From an uncultured Fibrobacter sp. (lineage in GTDB: Bacteria > Fibrobacterota > Fibrobacteria > Fibrobacterales > Fibrobacteraceae), in assembly GCA_934700345.1 (NCBI GenBank), contig CAKUXP010000019.1, positions 1 to 59,997 on the forward strand: a stretch of 59,997 bases of DNA. Reading direction: 5' to 3'. The position numbers were made by a program, and so were the translations under genes. A model generated the notes under the pieces. It saw nothing but the letters and a program-made list of their open reading frames with translations. It had not been told where the DNA came from and did not search any database. The number at the start of each line of letters is the position of its first letter. Position 1 is the first letter of the stretch. Below, piece by piece: positions 52,608 to 59,997 of the stretch.

Positions 52608-52636
52608 TTGCATTCATACGGCTCAAAATTTATTTT
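52608..52636 (+). promoter_or_regulatory. Likely promoter of the second GH26 gene
   Basis: TTGCAT, 17 bases, TATTTT, ending 20 bases before the ATG. The spacer contains CATACGGC, also found upstream of the first GH26 gene (50430-50437). The rest of 52494-52607 shows no gene. Confidence 0.5.
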
Positions 52637-52656
52637 AAGCACATCAAGGAGTTCCC

Positions 52657-54408
52657 ATGATCCCGATGCTCAAAATTTTTACCGCAGCCACACTCACTTT
52701 TGCAGTCCTCGCTTCTGCTGAAACGCTCCGCTATGAAGCGGAAGACGCCATCCCTGCAGACGATCACAGTGTAGAAATCGTTTCTGACGCCAATGCTTCT
52801 GGTGGAAGCTATGTGTCGATGAAAGAAGGGAACCTTTTGTTTACGGTCACGGTACCGGCAGCCGGTTTTTACACGCTTTGGACAAATTATCAACTGCCTA
52901 CAAAATCCGGCAGCAAGATTCAAAATCTGACGGTGAACGGAAGCTCCGCCGGGCAAATTTCCTTTGGGACATCGGACGCTTTTACCACCATCAAAGGCGC
53001 CGGCAAAATCAAGCTTTCCGCCGGAACGAATACAATCGGCATCGTAAAATCCTGGGGCTGGGTGAACCTGGACTACATTGAACTTACCGAATACGAAGAG
53101 ACTCCTTTTACCATCAATAACGCGCCTGTTGACCCAAAGGCAACGGAAAGCGCTCAAAAGCTTTACAGCTTCCTCTACCAGAATTTTGGCAATCACGTCA
53201 TTAGCGGTGTCATGACCAACGGCGTCTTTTTGAACGACGGGAAATACACCACCTGCGATTACACGAACCAAACGGAACTCGCTTACATCGATAGCGTTTC
53301 CGGCAAGAACGTGGCCCTCGTCGGTTTTGACTTTTTTCATGCGACAGGCGTAAATTCCACAGGCGATTGGCACAAGGGTTACACCCATGCCGCCCTCGAA
53401 ATGGCAAAGACCGTTTGGAACGCAGGCGGCATTCCAGCTTTCAACTGGCACTGGAAAGATCCGGCAGATTCCGTCGAAGCGTTCTACACCGAATCTAGCG
53501 GCAACACTCCGTTCACCATTTTCCACATCGGTCGCGCCTACGATACCACAACAGGGACCTGGCTCTCCGACAGCGATGATTACAAGGCGATTGTTTCCGA
53601 TATTGAAACGATTGCGGATTCGCTCTTGACTTTGCAAGAAGCAGGTGTCGCGATTCTTTGGCGCCCGCTGCACGAAGCTTCGGGCAAATGGTTCTGGTGG
53701 GGTACCGACGGAGCCAAGGCATGCGTTGCCTTGTACAAGCTCATGTTCGATATTTTCACCAACCAAAAAAACCTTCACAACTTGATTTGGGTCTGGACAA
53801 CCGACGAAGCGGGCGACGCTCTCGACTGGTATCCGGGCGATGAATATGTGGACGTTGTCGGGCGTGACTATTACTACTATCCGCGTGAAGCAAACCATTC
53901 GAGTCTCGTGAGCAGTTTTGAAACGGTCAAGGACATTTACGGGGCAAAAAAGATTATCGCCCTGAGCGAAAACGGATCCGTGCCAATGCCCGACAGCATG
54001 AAGAATGACGGAGCGAACTGGAGCTGGTTTATGCCTTGGTATGGAGATTACGCAATGCCGAGCTGGGCAAACGATAACACGGATGCTAGTTGGAAAGAAG
54101 TGATGAACAACGAGTACACGATTACGCTCGAAGATATGCCAGGCTGGGACAAGTACGAGGCAGGAATCCAGAAGGCCTCCGCCAAGCCGTTGAGCGCTTC
54201 TTTGCTCTTGCAGGGCAATCTACTTTATGTGAATTGCAACCGTACTTCTAACGTCGCTATTTTCGATTTGCAAGGCAACCGTGTGCTGAGCGAACAGGTC
54301 TCGGCGACGAGCGGCGCTCTGAACCTCGAAAAGCTTTCCCGCGGAAGCTACGTGGTGCAGATTCGCAGCGGCAACAGTCAGCAGTCACTGCCGATTTCGC
54401 TGCGGTAA
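52657..54408 (+). CDS. Secreted GH26 mannanase with N-terminal carbohydrate-binding module
   Basis: 583 aa; AAGGAG upstream. Signal peptide ending LASA (about residue 21), then a CBM6/35-type sandwich at about 24-148 (LRYEAEDAIPADDHSVEIV, GSYVSM, WGWVNLDYIELTEY). GH26 domain about 155-500: acid Glu340 in WRPLHEASGKWFWWG, nucleophile Glu438 in ALSENGSVP. C-terminal sorting-like tail NVAIFDLQGNRVLSEQV ... LEKLSRGSYVVQIRSG. Paralogue of the gene before it but with the binding module at the other end, so the pair shares the catalytic domain and differs in targeting. It ends before a 172-bp gap with no gene I can support. Confidence 0.93.
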   Translation: MIPMLKIFTAATLTFAVLASAETLRYEAEDAIPADDHSVEIVSDANASGGSYVSMKEGNLLFTVTVPAAGFYTLWTNYQLPTKSGSKIQNLTVNGSSAGQISFGTSDAFTTIKGAGKIKLSAGTNTIGIVKSWGWVNLDYIELTEYEETPFTINNAPVDPKATESAQKLYSFLYQNFGNHVISGVMTNGVFLNDGKYTTCDYTNQTELAYIDSVSGKNVALVGFDFFHATGVNSTGDWHKGYTHAALEMAKTVWNAGGIPAFNWHWKDPADSVEAFYTESSGNTPFTIFHIGRAYDTTTGTWLSDSDDYKAIVSDIETIADSLLTLQEAGVAILWRPLHEASGKWFWWGTDGAKACVALYKLMFDIFTNQKNLHNLIWVWTTDEAGDALDWYPGDEYVDVVGRDYYYYPREANHSSLVSSFETVKDIYGAKKIIALSENGSVPMPDSMKNDGANWSWFMPWYGDYAMPSWANDNTDASWKEVMNNEYTITLEDMPGWDKYEAGIQKASAKPLSASLLLQGNLLYVNCNRTSNVAIFDLQGNRVLSEQVSATSGALNLEKLSRGSYVVQIRSGNSQQSLPISLR

Positions 54409-54580
54409 AGCAGGGAAAGGCTCCCGATTCCATTTTATAAGTTTTATCACGGATGTCCGTTTTTTTCTTGGACATTTCCTTGGTCAAGACCGTACAAACC
54501 GGAATTTTAAAACCAATTTTGACAAAGGAGCCCGTAATTCACTTTTTCAAGATTTCGATGAAAAAGTAAAACATCAGACA

Positions 54581-55799
54581 TCATTTTTTCAACGAATACG
54601 TCCTATTCTTATTTGCTCCGTTGGGAGTAATTTTGCCTTCGTCCACAAGTTCGGAAAGGTAAACCTTCGTGCGAGATATTTTCAAGCCAATATAAGCGGA
54701 TATTTCCTGAGAACGTGCTTCATCATGTTCTGTCAAGTATTTGACGATCCGGTTCTTAAATTTTTTCGTCTTTTTATCGCCATTTTCGGGAATTGCGGGC
54801 AATTTATCGCCACTTTTATCGCCATTTTCTGCATTTATCGCCGTTTTATCGCCACTTTTTAAATTTATCGCCGTTTTTTCGTTATTAGAGTGGCGATAAA
54901 AATTCACTCGGAACATGTCCCCGATTTCGGTGAATTCGGGGCGAGCCACGCCATATTCCTGACACATCGTATTAATTCGCTGGAAACCGGAACCCCATCC
55001 TTCTAGAACATGAACCTTTTCCAAAGTGCGGGCAAGAGTCTTGTTACGGATAGACGAGCGACCGCTCAAGGCCTCTTCAAGAGTTAGCGTTCCATAAAGA
55101 CTCCCCGGCGAAGAGATTTCCACGCGGTCATCATATACCGCCACCTGCACACTGGAATTCATTTGATAATTCCTATGGATTGCAGCATTGATTATTAGCT
55201 CTCGAATAGCTTTCGGCGGGAGTTCGTACTTTTCATCATGAACGACCCCGTTTATTTCGATGGCCATATTCAGGTGGTTGAGAACGAACTTGTAAGCATC
55301 GTCAATTTGCTTGCAGAGCGGGCCTTCGTAATCCTTCTTATCCAGAAAGTCGGCTCGCATAGTTCCACGGAATCGAGCACACTGAATTCGCGAGGTATAT
55401 TCATGCTTACCCAAAAGAATCGCCAGAGCATTCGTCGCCTTGTCATGCGAACGACCTGTCAGAAGATGCAAGTTTTCTAAATCCGCTTTTGTAATTTTAC
55501 GCTTGGCCCTTTTTGAAAAGTCCTTGCAAAGAAATGCTATATCGGCATCGGTCACCTTGAGCGAACGATACGGGAGTCCATCGTTTATCGGCAATACTAT
55601 CCTTGAGTTCGAACAAGTCGGCTTTTTTGGGGATGCCAATAAACTCGCGACGATTATTCACGCCAACAACAAATTTGCCACCCGCCCCATTAGCAAAGGC
55701 AACGATAGACTTGACCCATTTTTCGGAATCTTCGGGCAATTCCACCTTGTATTCCAGGGTGCGGCTCTCGCCATTCAGGATTTCTTGCTGTAAAGACAT
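54581..55799 (-). pseudogene. Decayed AlbA_2-domain transcriptional regulator (RecG-like COG2865 type)
   Basis: Two reading frames make one protein family. The first (55799 to about 55585) gives LEYKVELPEDSEKWVKSIVAFANGAGGKFVVGV, the start of an AlbA_2 domain. The second (to 54581) resumes with LKVTDADIAFLCKDF, then the conserved PPKAIRELIINAAIHRNYQ, VAVYDDRVEISSPG and GWGSGFQRI, and a C-terminal winged helix. The change of frame is near 55580-55590, and the expected middle of the domain (about 80-100 residues) is missing there, so this is a deletion junction rather than a simple frameshift. Each part could still be translated, but the intact protein is lost. Such genes are common next to defence or mobile islands. 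Confidence 0.8.
54772..54872. repeat. Short TTTATCGCC repeats in the regulator pseudogene
   Basis: At least six copies of TTTATCGCC or ATCGCCATTTT-type units, spaced 10-30 bases apart, encode a Gly-Asp-Lys-rich hinge (GDKTAINAENGDKSGDK) before the C-terminal winged helix. Confidence 0.7.
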
Positions 55800-55892
55800 T
55801 CGTTTTTTCCTCTTGTCCCTAAAGTTAATCCGTCATCCCATTAAATATACATTCTTGCCAAGACATAAATTGACATTTCAAAGTTTTATTTT

Positions 55893-56050
55893 GGAGGGGC
55901 AAGCGTTGGACTATCGTCCCAACAGTGCGGCTCGGTCATACCAAACTTCGTTTGCTGCGACTCTCGCCTTGTACTGTTGTCCCCTCGCTCGCACTACGTT
56001 GCTCGCGACCCTTTCTAGCGGGGACACCCCGCAACGCCCCGAATGCAAAG
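55893..56050. other. GC-rich structured non-coding segment inside an AT-rich island
   Basis: No open frame fits here. Nested inverted repeats are visible: outer arms GGGGC-GCGTTG (55896-55908) and CAACGCCCC (56032-56040), inner arms CAACAGT (55920-55926) and ACTGTTG (55973-55979), and a tight hairpin GCGGGG-ACA-CCCCGC (56018-56032). Its composition differs sharply from the AT-rich genes on both sides. It could be a dispersed repeat or an RNA. The rest of 55800-56069 shows nothing else. Confidence 0.5.
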
Positions 56051-56069
56051 AGACGTTTTCTTAACAAGT

Positions 56070-57047
56070 TTATCCATTCGCCTTTATAGCAATGTTATAC
56101 AATAATTCCTTCAAGTCATCACCCCAAATAACTTTCACATCTTTACTTGTCGCATATTTTTCAAAATCTGGGTTTAACTGTTTCTCGCCATTAGTAAGAA
56201 TCACCCATTTTTCAAGCATCTTATTTTGACCATTGTTCCATTCAGGATATGAATCAGCCTTTAAAATCTGATCAACTGGTCCCTGCCCAACAGAATCGCT
56301 CCAGTCTTTGACTTGAATGGCGATAATGTAATAGGATTCATCATATGTAAGTGGCGAAGGAATCTTAATAATGATATCTGCACCATGTTCCTTTTCAGTT
56401 TTGCCACCAACTCGCTCAACTTTGTAATGGGGGTACAACTTTTTCAAGCCATGTACTAATGCGAATTCCCACTCTGATTCTGAAAATTGGGAATACATTT
56501 TACCATAAAGTTCTGCCTTAAACTGCTCTGCAAACAAATCAAATACAGATTCTTCGACTTCTTCATATCGGTCATCATAATCTTTGACTTCCAACAATGA
56601 TTCTTTTGGGACGGCAATTAAAGCCTCTATTATGTCAGCATAATCATTAAGTCCCCAAAAACGCATAGGCGTTCGCAACGAAGCCTTGAGTTTACCAACG
56701 AGGGAATTGTGACGACGAAATTCAGTTACATACTCAGCAGGAAAAATATGTCCAAAATCCCCCAATTCAGGGTCTATTTCAAATCGGTACCCCGTAGCAA
56801 AATCTTGTATAGCGCGAACAATCGTAACCGTATCAGAGGAGCATAGTCCAGGAACGAGAAGGATATCTCCCTGTTTAACTTTGAACATGCTCCTATTTCG
56901 AGAAGCCCCTTCGTTCACCGTCATATTTCTTAAATCTTGTCCAGGGTCATACCCCCATCCCTGTCGGAGTTGTTTATGTTCTAGCAACTCCTTTTTGAAG
57001 AACTCTCTTTTCGATGTATTTATTCGATATCCGAAGTAATTAGGCAT
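56070..57047 (-). CDS. Two-domain nuclease, Mrr-like PD-(D/E)XK
   Basis: 325 aa. C-terminal nuclease fold, about 185-325: helix WEFALVHGLKKLYPHYKVERVGG, then Asp224 in EHGADIIIKI and Gln245-x-Lys247 in AIQVKDW, the D...QxK pattern of Mrr-type restriction enzymes. The N-terminal 170 residues (FGYRINTSKREFF, LRQGWGYDPGQDLR, QGDILLVPGL, TIVRAIQDF) have the look of an EVE/PUA-like reader of modified bases, which is inference. It would then be a modification-dependent DNA-cutting enzyme. It starts 19 bp after the metallo-hydrolase gene; RBS AGGA is rather far upstream. AT-rich compared with the rest of the window. Confidence 0.75.
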   Translation of the reverse strand: MPNYFGYRINTSKREFFKKELLEHKQLRQGWGYDPGQDLRNMTVNEGASRNRSMFKVKQGDILLVPGLCSSDTVTIVRAIQDFATGYRFEIDPELGDFGHIFPAEYVTEFRRHNSLVGKLKASLRTPMRFWGLNDYADIIEALIAVPKESLLEVKDYDDRYEEVEESVFDLFAEQFKAELYGKMYSQFSESEWEFALVHGLKKLYPHYKVERVGGKTEKEHGADIIIKIPSPLTYDESYYIIAIQVKDWSDSVGQGPVDQILKADSYPEWNNGQNKMLEKWVILTNGEKQLNPDFEKYATSKDVKVIWGDDLKELLYNIAIKANG

Positions 57048-57066
57048 AATAGAGCAATTCCTTTTT

Positions 57067-58125
57067 TTACATAAACATTACATTATAAGCAGGTATGGAA
57101 CCAGTTGTCTTATTTTTCCAAACAACTTTATTTTTTATGATATCATTTGTACTATGAATTTCTACTTTAAAAAATTTTAAATAACCTAAAACCTCAATAT
57201 TCGGATGATGATCAATGTTTCCATGTTGATTATTATGCGAGATTAACGCAATGTTAGGCTTCATTTTACTTAAAATTTCAAGGTTTAGATTATCTTTACT
57301 TCCGTGATGAGGAACTTTCAATACATCACATTTTAGGTTTTTTCCTTTATCAATCAATCGCATCCATACCTTTTTCCCAGCGTCCCCTGTAAACAACACC
57401 TTTTTCCCGTCACTATTCTCATACAGAAATACAATTGACATATCATTGGCTTGATACCTGTCAAAATACTTCATAAAAAAATTCAACCGTCCTGCAGGCG
57501 TTTGGTGGAATGACAAATTTGCCATTGTGTCAGACTCAAGGTCCTCATCGTCCAAATTTAAGTATTTATTTTTTATCAGCAACTTAAAATACGAATCAAC
57601 AAACTTTCTTGGATTAAAGTTTTCATCCCTTGGTTTTTCGTAGCAACTACCAATAGAATCAATTTCATCTATTATTTCTTTATAAGAAGTATTTTTTTCT
57701 TTTAAATACTCATTCAACCTAGATTCATCAAGATTTTTTATATTACCTACTTTCCAGTCAACCCAAGGTGTCAACGATGGATTTAATATTTCATATTTAT
57801 TGTAAAGCTTTTTTCCTTCATAAAGAAGGCTGAATTTCATTCCTTTTAACAAAGAGGTATTTCCAATTTTTAGCTTATTCTTTATGCAAAGATATTCTGG
57901 ATAATAAGCAGGAACAAAAATTTCATTAGGGGCCTTTTTTAAATTTCCGGCATTTCCAATTATATGATCGTCATGGGAATGGGATATCATTAAATCAAAA
58001 ACAATTTTACCATTGTTTATTTTGAGATGCGGATTTGTGGTTTTACCTAAATCAATTTGAAGATTAAAGGCAGAGTCTTCTATAAGGAAACAATCTCCAT
58101 TTCCACATTCATATGCGGTTATCAT
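57067..58125 (-). CDS. ComEC-like metallo-beta-lactamase-fold hydrolase
   Basis: 352 aa, soluble. The fold starts with ITAYECGNGDCFLIED, as in ComEC/Rec2 C-terminal domains. Metal site His49-Ser-His51-Asp52-Asp53-His54 (HSHDDH), then VLFTGDAG and LKVPHHGSKDN, and a C-terminal SHNNQHGNIDHHPN with the last His ligand. Residues about 100-230 form an inserted helical, lysine-rich region. Members act on DNA, cyclic nucleotides or phosphodiesters; the substrate here is unknown. ATGA overlap with the preceding (disrupted) gene and close spacing to the nuclease place it in one operon. Very AT-rich. Confidence 0.82.
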   Translation of the reverse strand: MITAYECGNGDCFLIEDSAFNLQIDLGKTTNPHLKINNGKIVFDLMISHSHDDHIIGNAGNLKKAPNEIFVPAYYPEYLCIKNKLKIGNTSLLKGMKFSLLYEGKKLYNKYEILNPSLTPWVDWKVGNIKNLDESRLNEYLKEKNTSYKEIIDEIDSIGSCYEKPRDENFNPRKFVDSYFKLLIKNKYLNLDDEDLESDTMANLSFHQTPAGRLNFFMKYFDRYQANDMSIVFLYENSDGKKVLFTGDAGKKVWMRLIDKGKNLKCDVLKVPHHGSKDNLNLEILSKMKPNIALISHNNQHGNIDHHPNIEVLGYLKFFKVEIHSTNDIIKNKVVWKNKTTGSIPAYNVMFM

Positions 58126-58273
58126 AATCTTTTTTTCCTTTTTCCTCTTTTTGCAATTTCAGGCACGTCATCAGACGGACTTACTACAAAAGATGCTGAA
58201 CATTTATCTCCAAAAATTTCTTGCAAACATACGGAAATCGGTTGGCCAGTCTTGTTTGACATTTCCATCGCTT

Positions 58274-59586
58274 CACTAGTGTCCACTAAAAATTTAACAT
58301 AAAAACAGGTCGTTGAAAAGGTCGAAAGTGTTTTCCTCGGCATTTTCCTGTTTTTCGGGTCCTTTTGCAGTCAGAAGTTCCTGAAGCGTGGTCTTGTCGG
58401 TCAGCGAAATTCCCAGAATTTGGAGAATTTCGTACAGGGAGCGGTTCAATTTCATGTCGTGGTGGACAATCGCGACGAGGCAATAGGTGATTATGGCGAC
58501 ATGGATCTGAATCTTCACGGCGTTCTCCGACGTCCCCCAGAACTTCTTGATTTTCAGGTGCTGCTTTAGCCACTTGAAGAACAGCTTCACCAGCCCGCGG
58601 TTCTTGTAGAGTTCGGCCACACGGCCTGCCGATATCCTGTTCGAGTTCGTCAAGTAAGTGAATATCCGCTTTTCTTCCGCATCGTAGTATTCCATCATGC
58701 GGAGCGGCTTACCGTAGAGTTCCTTCGTTCTGTATCCGGTCAGGGTTATCCTGCAGTCCTTCAGGATGTTGTCCGCAATTTTTTCCTTTGTCTCGATGAC
58801 TTCGTACTGTATGTTCGTCTTGGCCCTGATGACAAAGAAACAGCCCAAGGAATCAATCAGCGCAAGACGCCCGAAATCATTATAGGCTCTGTCAAATACG
58901 TAGTAGGAGCGGGTTTCGTAAGGGATGGAATCCATGGCCTTCACGTCGTTCATCCTGGCTTCCGTAATCAACATGAATGAAGGGACCTGCGTCTCGACAT
59001 CGAGAAGCGTATGGACTTTGACGCCGCCCTTTGTCGAGCGAAACTTCGCCCATTCGAAAAATTCCAGACAGAGATCTATCGTCGTCGAGTCGAATGCATA
59101 GACATGGCCCTTGAACCCGAAGATTTTCTTCGTCCGCTTTTTACGGGCGAGTTCGATCATGTGGTAGGCGAAATCCTCGAAAATACGGAAATCCCTGTTT
59201 TCGTTAGCCTTCGCCAGGTTGCTCCTGGTTACATGACGACCGACTCCGAGATGGTAGCATTTTGAGCGGTGCGCATCGAATGCGACAATGAGGGAGCGCA
59301 GTCCATCGCGGTTGGAAAGTTGCCCGAACATCAATGCCAGTAGCTGGTTCCAGCAGGTAAAATGCTTGACATAGCGGTCACCACCGTATTTTTGCACGAT
59401 TCGGTTAAATTTGCTCCTGTCTAGGAAGGAAACTAGCTGGGAGAAGACGTATTGTTCTCTAAACATGCCCTTATAGATATGTTTTTAGTCGGAAAATTTC
59501 AAGTCCGTTCGCTTTCAAAATCGTCTCTAGCCCTTTATTTATGCAGAATCCAGACGATTAAGCTCTTTTTTTAGTGGACAGCAGTG
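58274..59586 (-). mobile_element. IS4-family insertion sequence, 1,313 bp, with 9-bp target duplication
   Basis: Terminal inverted repeats CACTAGTGTCCACTAAAAA (left, 58274) and, on the opposite strand, CACTGCTGTCCACTAAAAA (right, ending 59586) differ at two positions. Both are flanked by the exact direct repeat CCATCGCTT (58265-58273 and 59587-59595), the target duplication. One transposase gene fills the element. The unaltered duplication suggests a fairly recent insertion. Confidence 0.95.
58294..59466 (-). CDS. IS4-family transposase, catalytic Glu replaced by Lys
   Basis: 390 aa, N-terminal DUF4372-like domain (MFREQYVFSQLVSFLDRSKFNRI, SRSNLAKANENRDFRIFEDF) followed by the DDE core. First Asp in YAFDSTTIDL, second Asp in YVFDRAYNDF. 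The YREK segment reads YKNRGLVKLFFKWLKQ, where family members have Glu at the position of Lys294 (codon AAG where GAG is expected; base 58587). The third catalytic acid is therefore missing and the copy is probably inactive now, although it must have been active, or helped in trans, when inserted. The stop is 20 bases from the left end. Confidence 0.9.
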   Translation of the reverse strand: MFREQYVFSQLVSFLDRSKFNRIVQKYGGDRYVKHFTCWNQLLALMFGQLSNRDGLRSLIVAFDAHRSKCYHLGVGRHVTRSNLAKANENRDFRIFEDFAYHMIELARKKRTKKIFGFKGHVYAFDSTTIDLCLEFFEWAKFRSTKGGVKVHTLLDVETQVPSFMLITEARMNDVKAMDSIPYETRSYYVFDRAYNDFGRLALIDSLGCFFVIRAKTNIQYEVIETKEKIADNILKDCRITLTGYRTKELYGKPLRMMEYYDAEEKRIFTYLTNSNRISAGRVAELYKNRGLVKLFFKWLKQHLKIKKFWGTSENAVKIQIHVAIITYCLVAIVHHDMKLNRSLYEILQILGISLTDKTTLQELLTAKGPEKQENAEENTFDLFNDLFLC

Positions 59587-59970
59587 CCATCGCTTGATAA
59601 ATATCTTCTCCTGAAAAAGTTTCACCTGGTTGAGCAGAAAACATCGATTGTACTCTAACAGAGGCCTTTTCTTCGCAATCTTTTGCAGCTCTACTGTTTT
59701 TTAAGAATAATTCGGGTTGCTTTTCTGCAAAATCCATAACATTTTGCACGCCAATCCCAGCCCCCAGCCTTGCCAAAAGTATGGCGGGATGGTAAACAGG
59801 ATTACGAGGCAATACAAGTGAGGGACATCGTAAGGCGTTGATGGATAAGAAATTGAATCGTTCAAAGCAGCCCATTGAAAGCGTACAAAAACTGCATTTT
59901 TTTTCTGACAAAATAGATTATCCCGGATTCAAATTGCTAATGCATAATTTGAGCGGAATCTGAAGGCCGC

Positions 59971-59997
59971 AAAAAAGGCCCCCGCAGAACGGGAGCC
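59971..59997 (-). terminator. Terminator of a minus-strand gene beyond the window
   Basis: On the minus strand GGCTCCCG, loop TTCT, GCGGGGGCC, then TTTTTT. It probably ends a gene lying to the right of the window. The bases 59912-59970 between it and the disrupted operon should hold that operon's promoter; none is clear. Confidence 0.6.

Larger units (their letters stand above)
58122..59911 (-). pseudogene. 155-aa gene of unknown function disrupted by the IS4-family element
   Basis: Removing the insertion (58274-59586) and one copy of the CCATCGCTT duplication restores one open frame. Bases 59911-59587 encode 108 residues ending GEDIYQAM; a joined Glu codon and bases 58263-58122 then give MSNKTGQPISVCLQEIFGD ... 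KRGKRKKRL. The rebuilt protein has 155 residues, a Cys-rich start (CSFCTLSMGC) and a basic tail. It begins with TTG at 59911 (or ATG at 59875). Its last bases overlap the hydrolase start (ATGA), so the three genes were one coupled operon. No known family is recognised. The left piece might still be read from promoters in the element. Confidence 0.78.

Noticed and set aside
55893..56050. Integron attC site
   Set aside because: GTTGGAC fits one core site, but the matching RYYYAAC partner and paired inner boxes are not placed correctly, and no integrase or cassette array is present.
59558..59911. A complete 117-residue gene
   Set aside because: Its last nine codons come from the right end of the IS; the frame is the 5' part of the disrupted 155-residue gene.

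Overview
The window looks like chromosomal DNA of a fibre-degrading Fibrobacterota bacterium (Fibrobacter-like). This is inference from gene content: two secreted GH26 mannanases with C-terminal type IX-like sorting tails, an intracellular GH8 oligoxylanase, large serine-linker surface proteins, LL-diaminopimelate aminotransferase, an XPB-type helicase and a bacterial member of the archaeal glyceryl-phosphate prenyltransferase family. No rRNA is present to settle the taxonomy. Genes are densely packed, with many ATGA or one-base overlaps. Most of the window is moderately GC-rich; from about 54.5 kb to the end it is clearly richer in AT.

Layout. 0.1-9.2 kb: a small secreted protein, MltG, a patatin/outer-membrane esterase, two diverged PilT-like ATPases, an ABC-2 exporter operon with a small membrane protein, and a PcrB/GGGPS-like enzyme. 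9.2-15.9 kb: two very large surface proteins in one operon. 16-25.3 kb: HemW-like protein, a membrane class III cyclase, an AIR-synthase/ThiN fusion convergent with ThiE, tRNA-Gly(GCC), AsnRS, a TlpA-like thioredoxin, DapL, a TPR anchor protein and tRNA-Thr(CGT). 25.4-40.1 kb: a long plus-strand run with XPB helicase, MATE transporter, a primase/RepA-type ATPase, a RumA-like protein lacking its catalytic Cys, LysM protein, a 54-aa membrane protein, sensor kinase, response regulator, a TPR/propeller protein and a peptide-type binding lipoprotein. 40.2-50.3 kb: phosphatidylserine synthase, two peptidoglycan-recycling peptidases with RuvC, a Twinkle-like primase-helicase with damaged active sites, glycosyltransferase, Dabb protein, HAD phosphatase, GH8, a lipoprotein and YchF. 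50.5-54.4 kb: a tandem pair of GH26 mannanases.

54.5-60 kb is an AT-rich accessory island. It holds a decayed AlbA_2-type regulator, a structured non-coding segment, and a three-gene minus-strand operon. That operon encodes a 155-aa protein of unknown function, a ComEC-like metallo-beta-lactamase-fold hydrolase, and a two-domain Mrr-like nuclease. The first gene is cut by a 1,313-bp IS4-family element. The element has clear inverted repeats and a perfect 9-bp target duplication (CCATCGCTT), so the original gene can be rebuilt exactly. The transposase carries Glu-to-Lys at the DDE/YREK glutamate. This broken operon is the best candidate for an undescribed (probably defence) system.

Themes: cell-wall turnover (MltG, MpaA-like, VanY-like, LysM, DapL), hemicellulose use (GH26 pair, GH8), thiamine synthesis (ThiE and a ThiN fusion), and several enzyme-derived proteins whose catalytic residues are altered.
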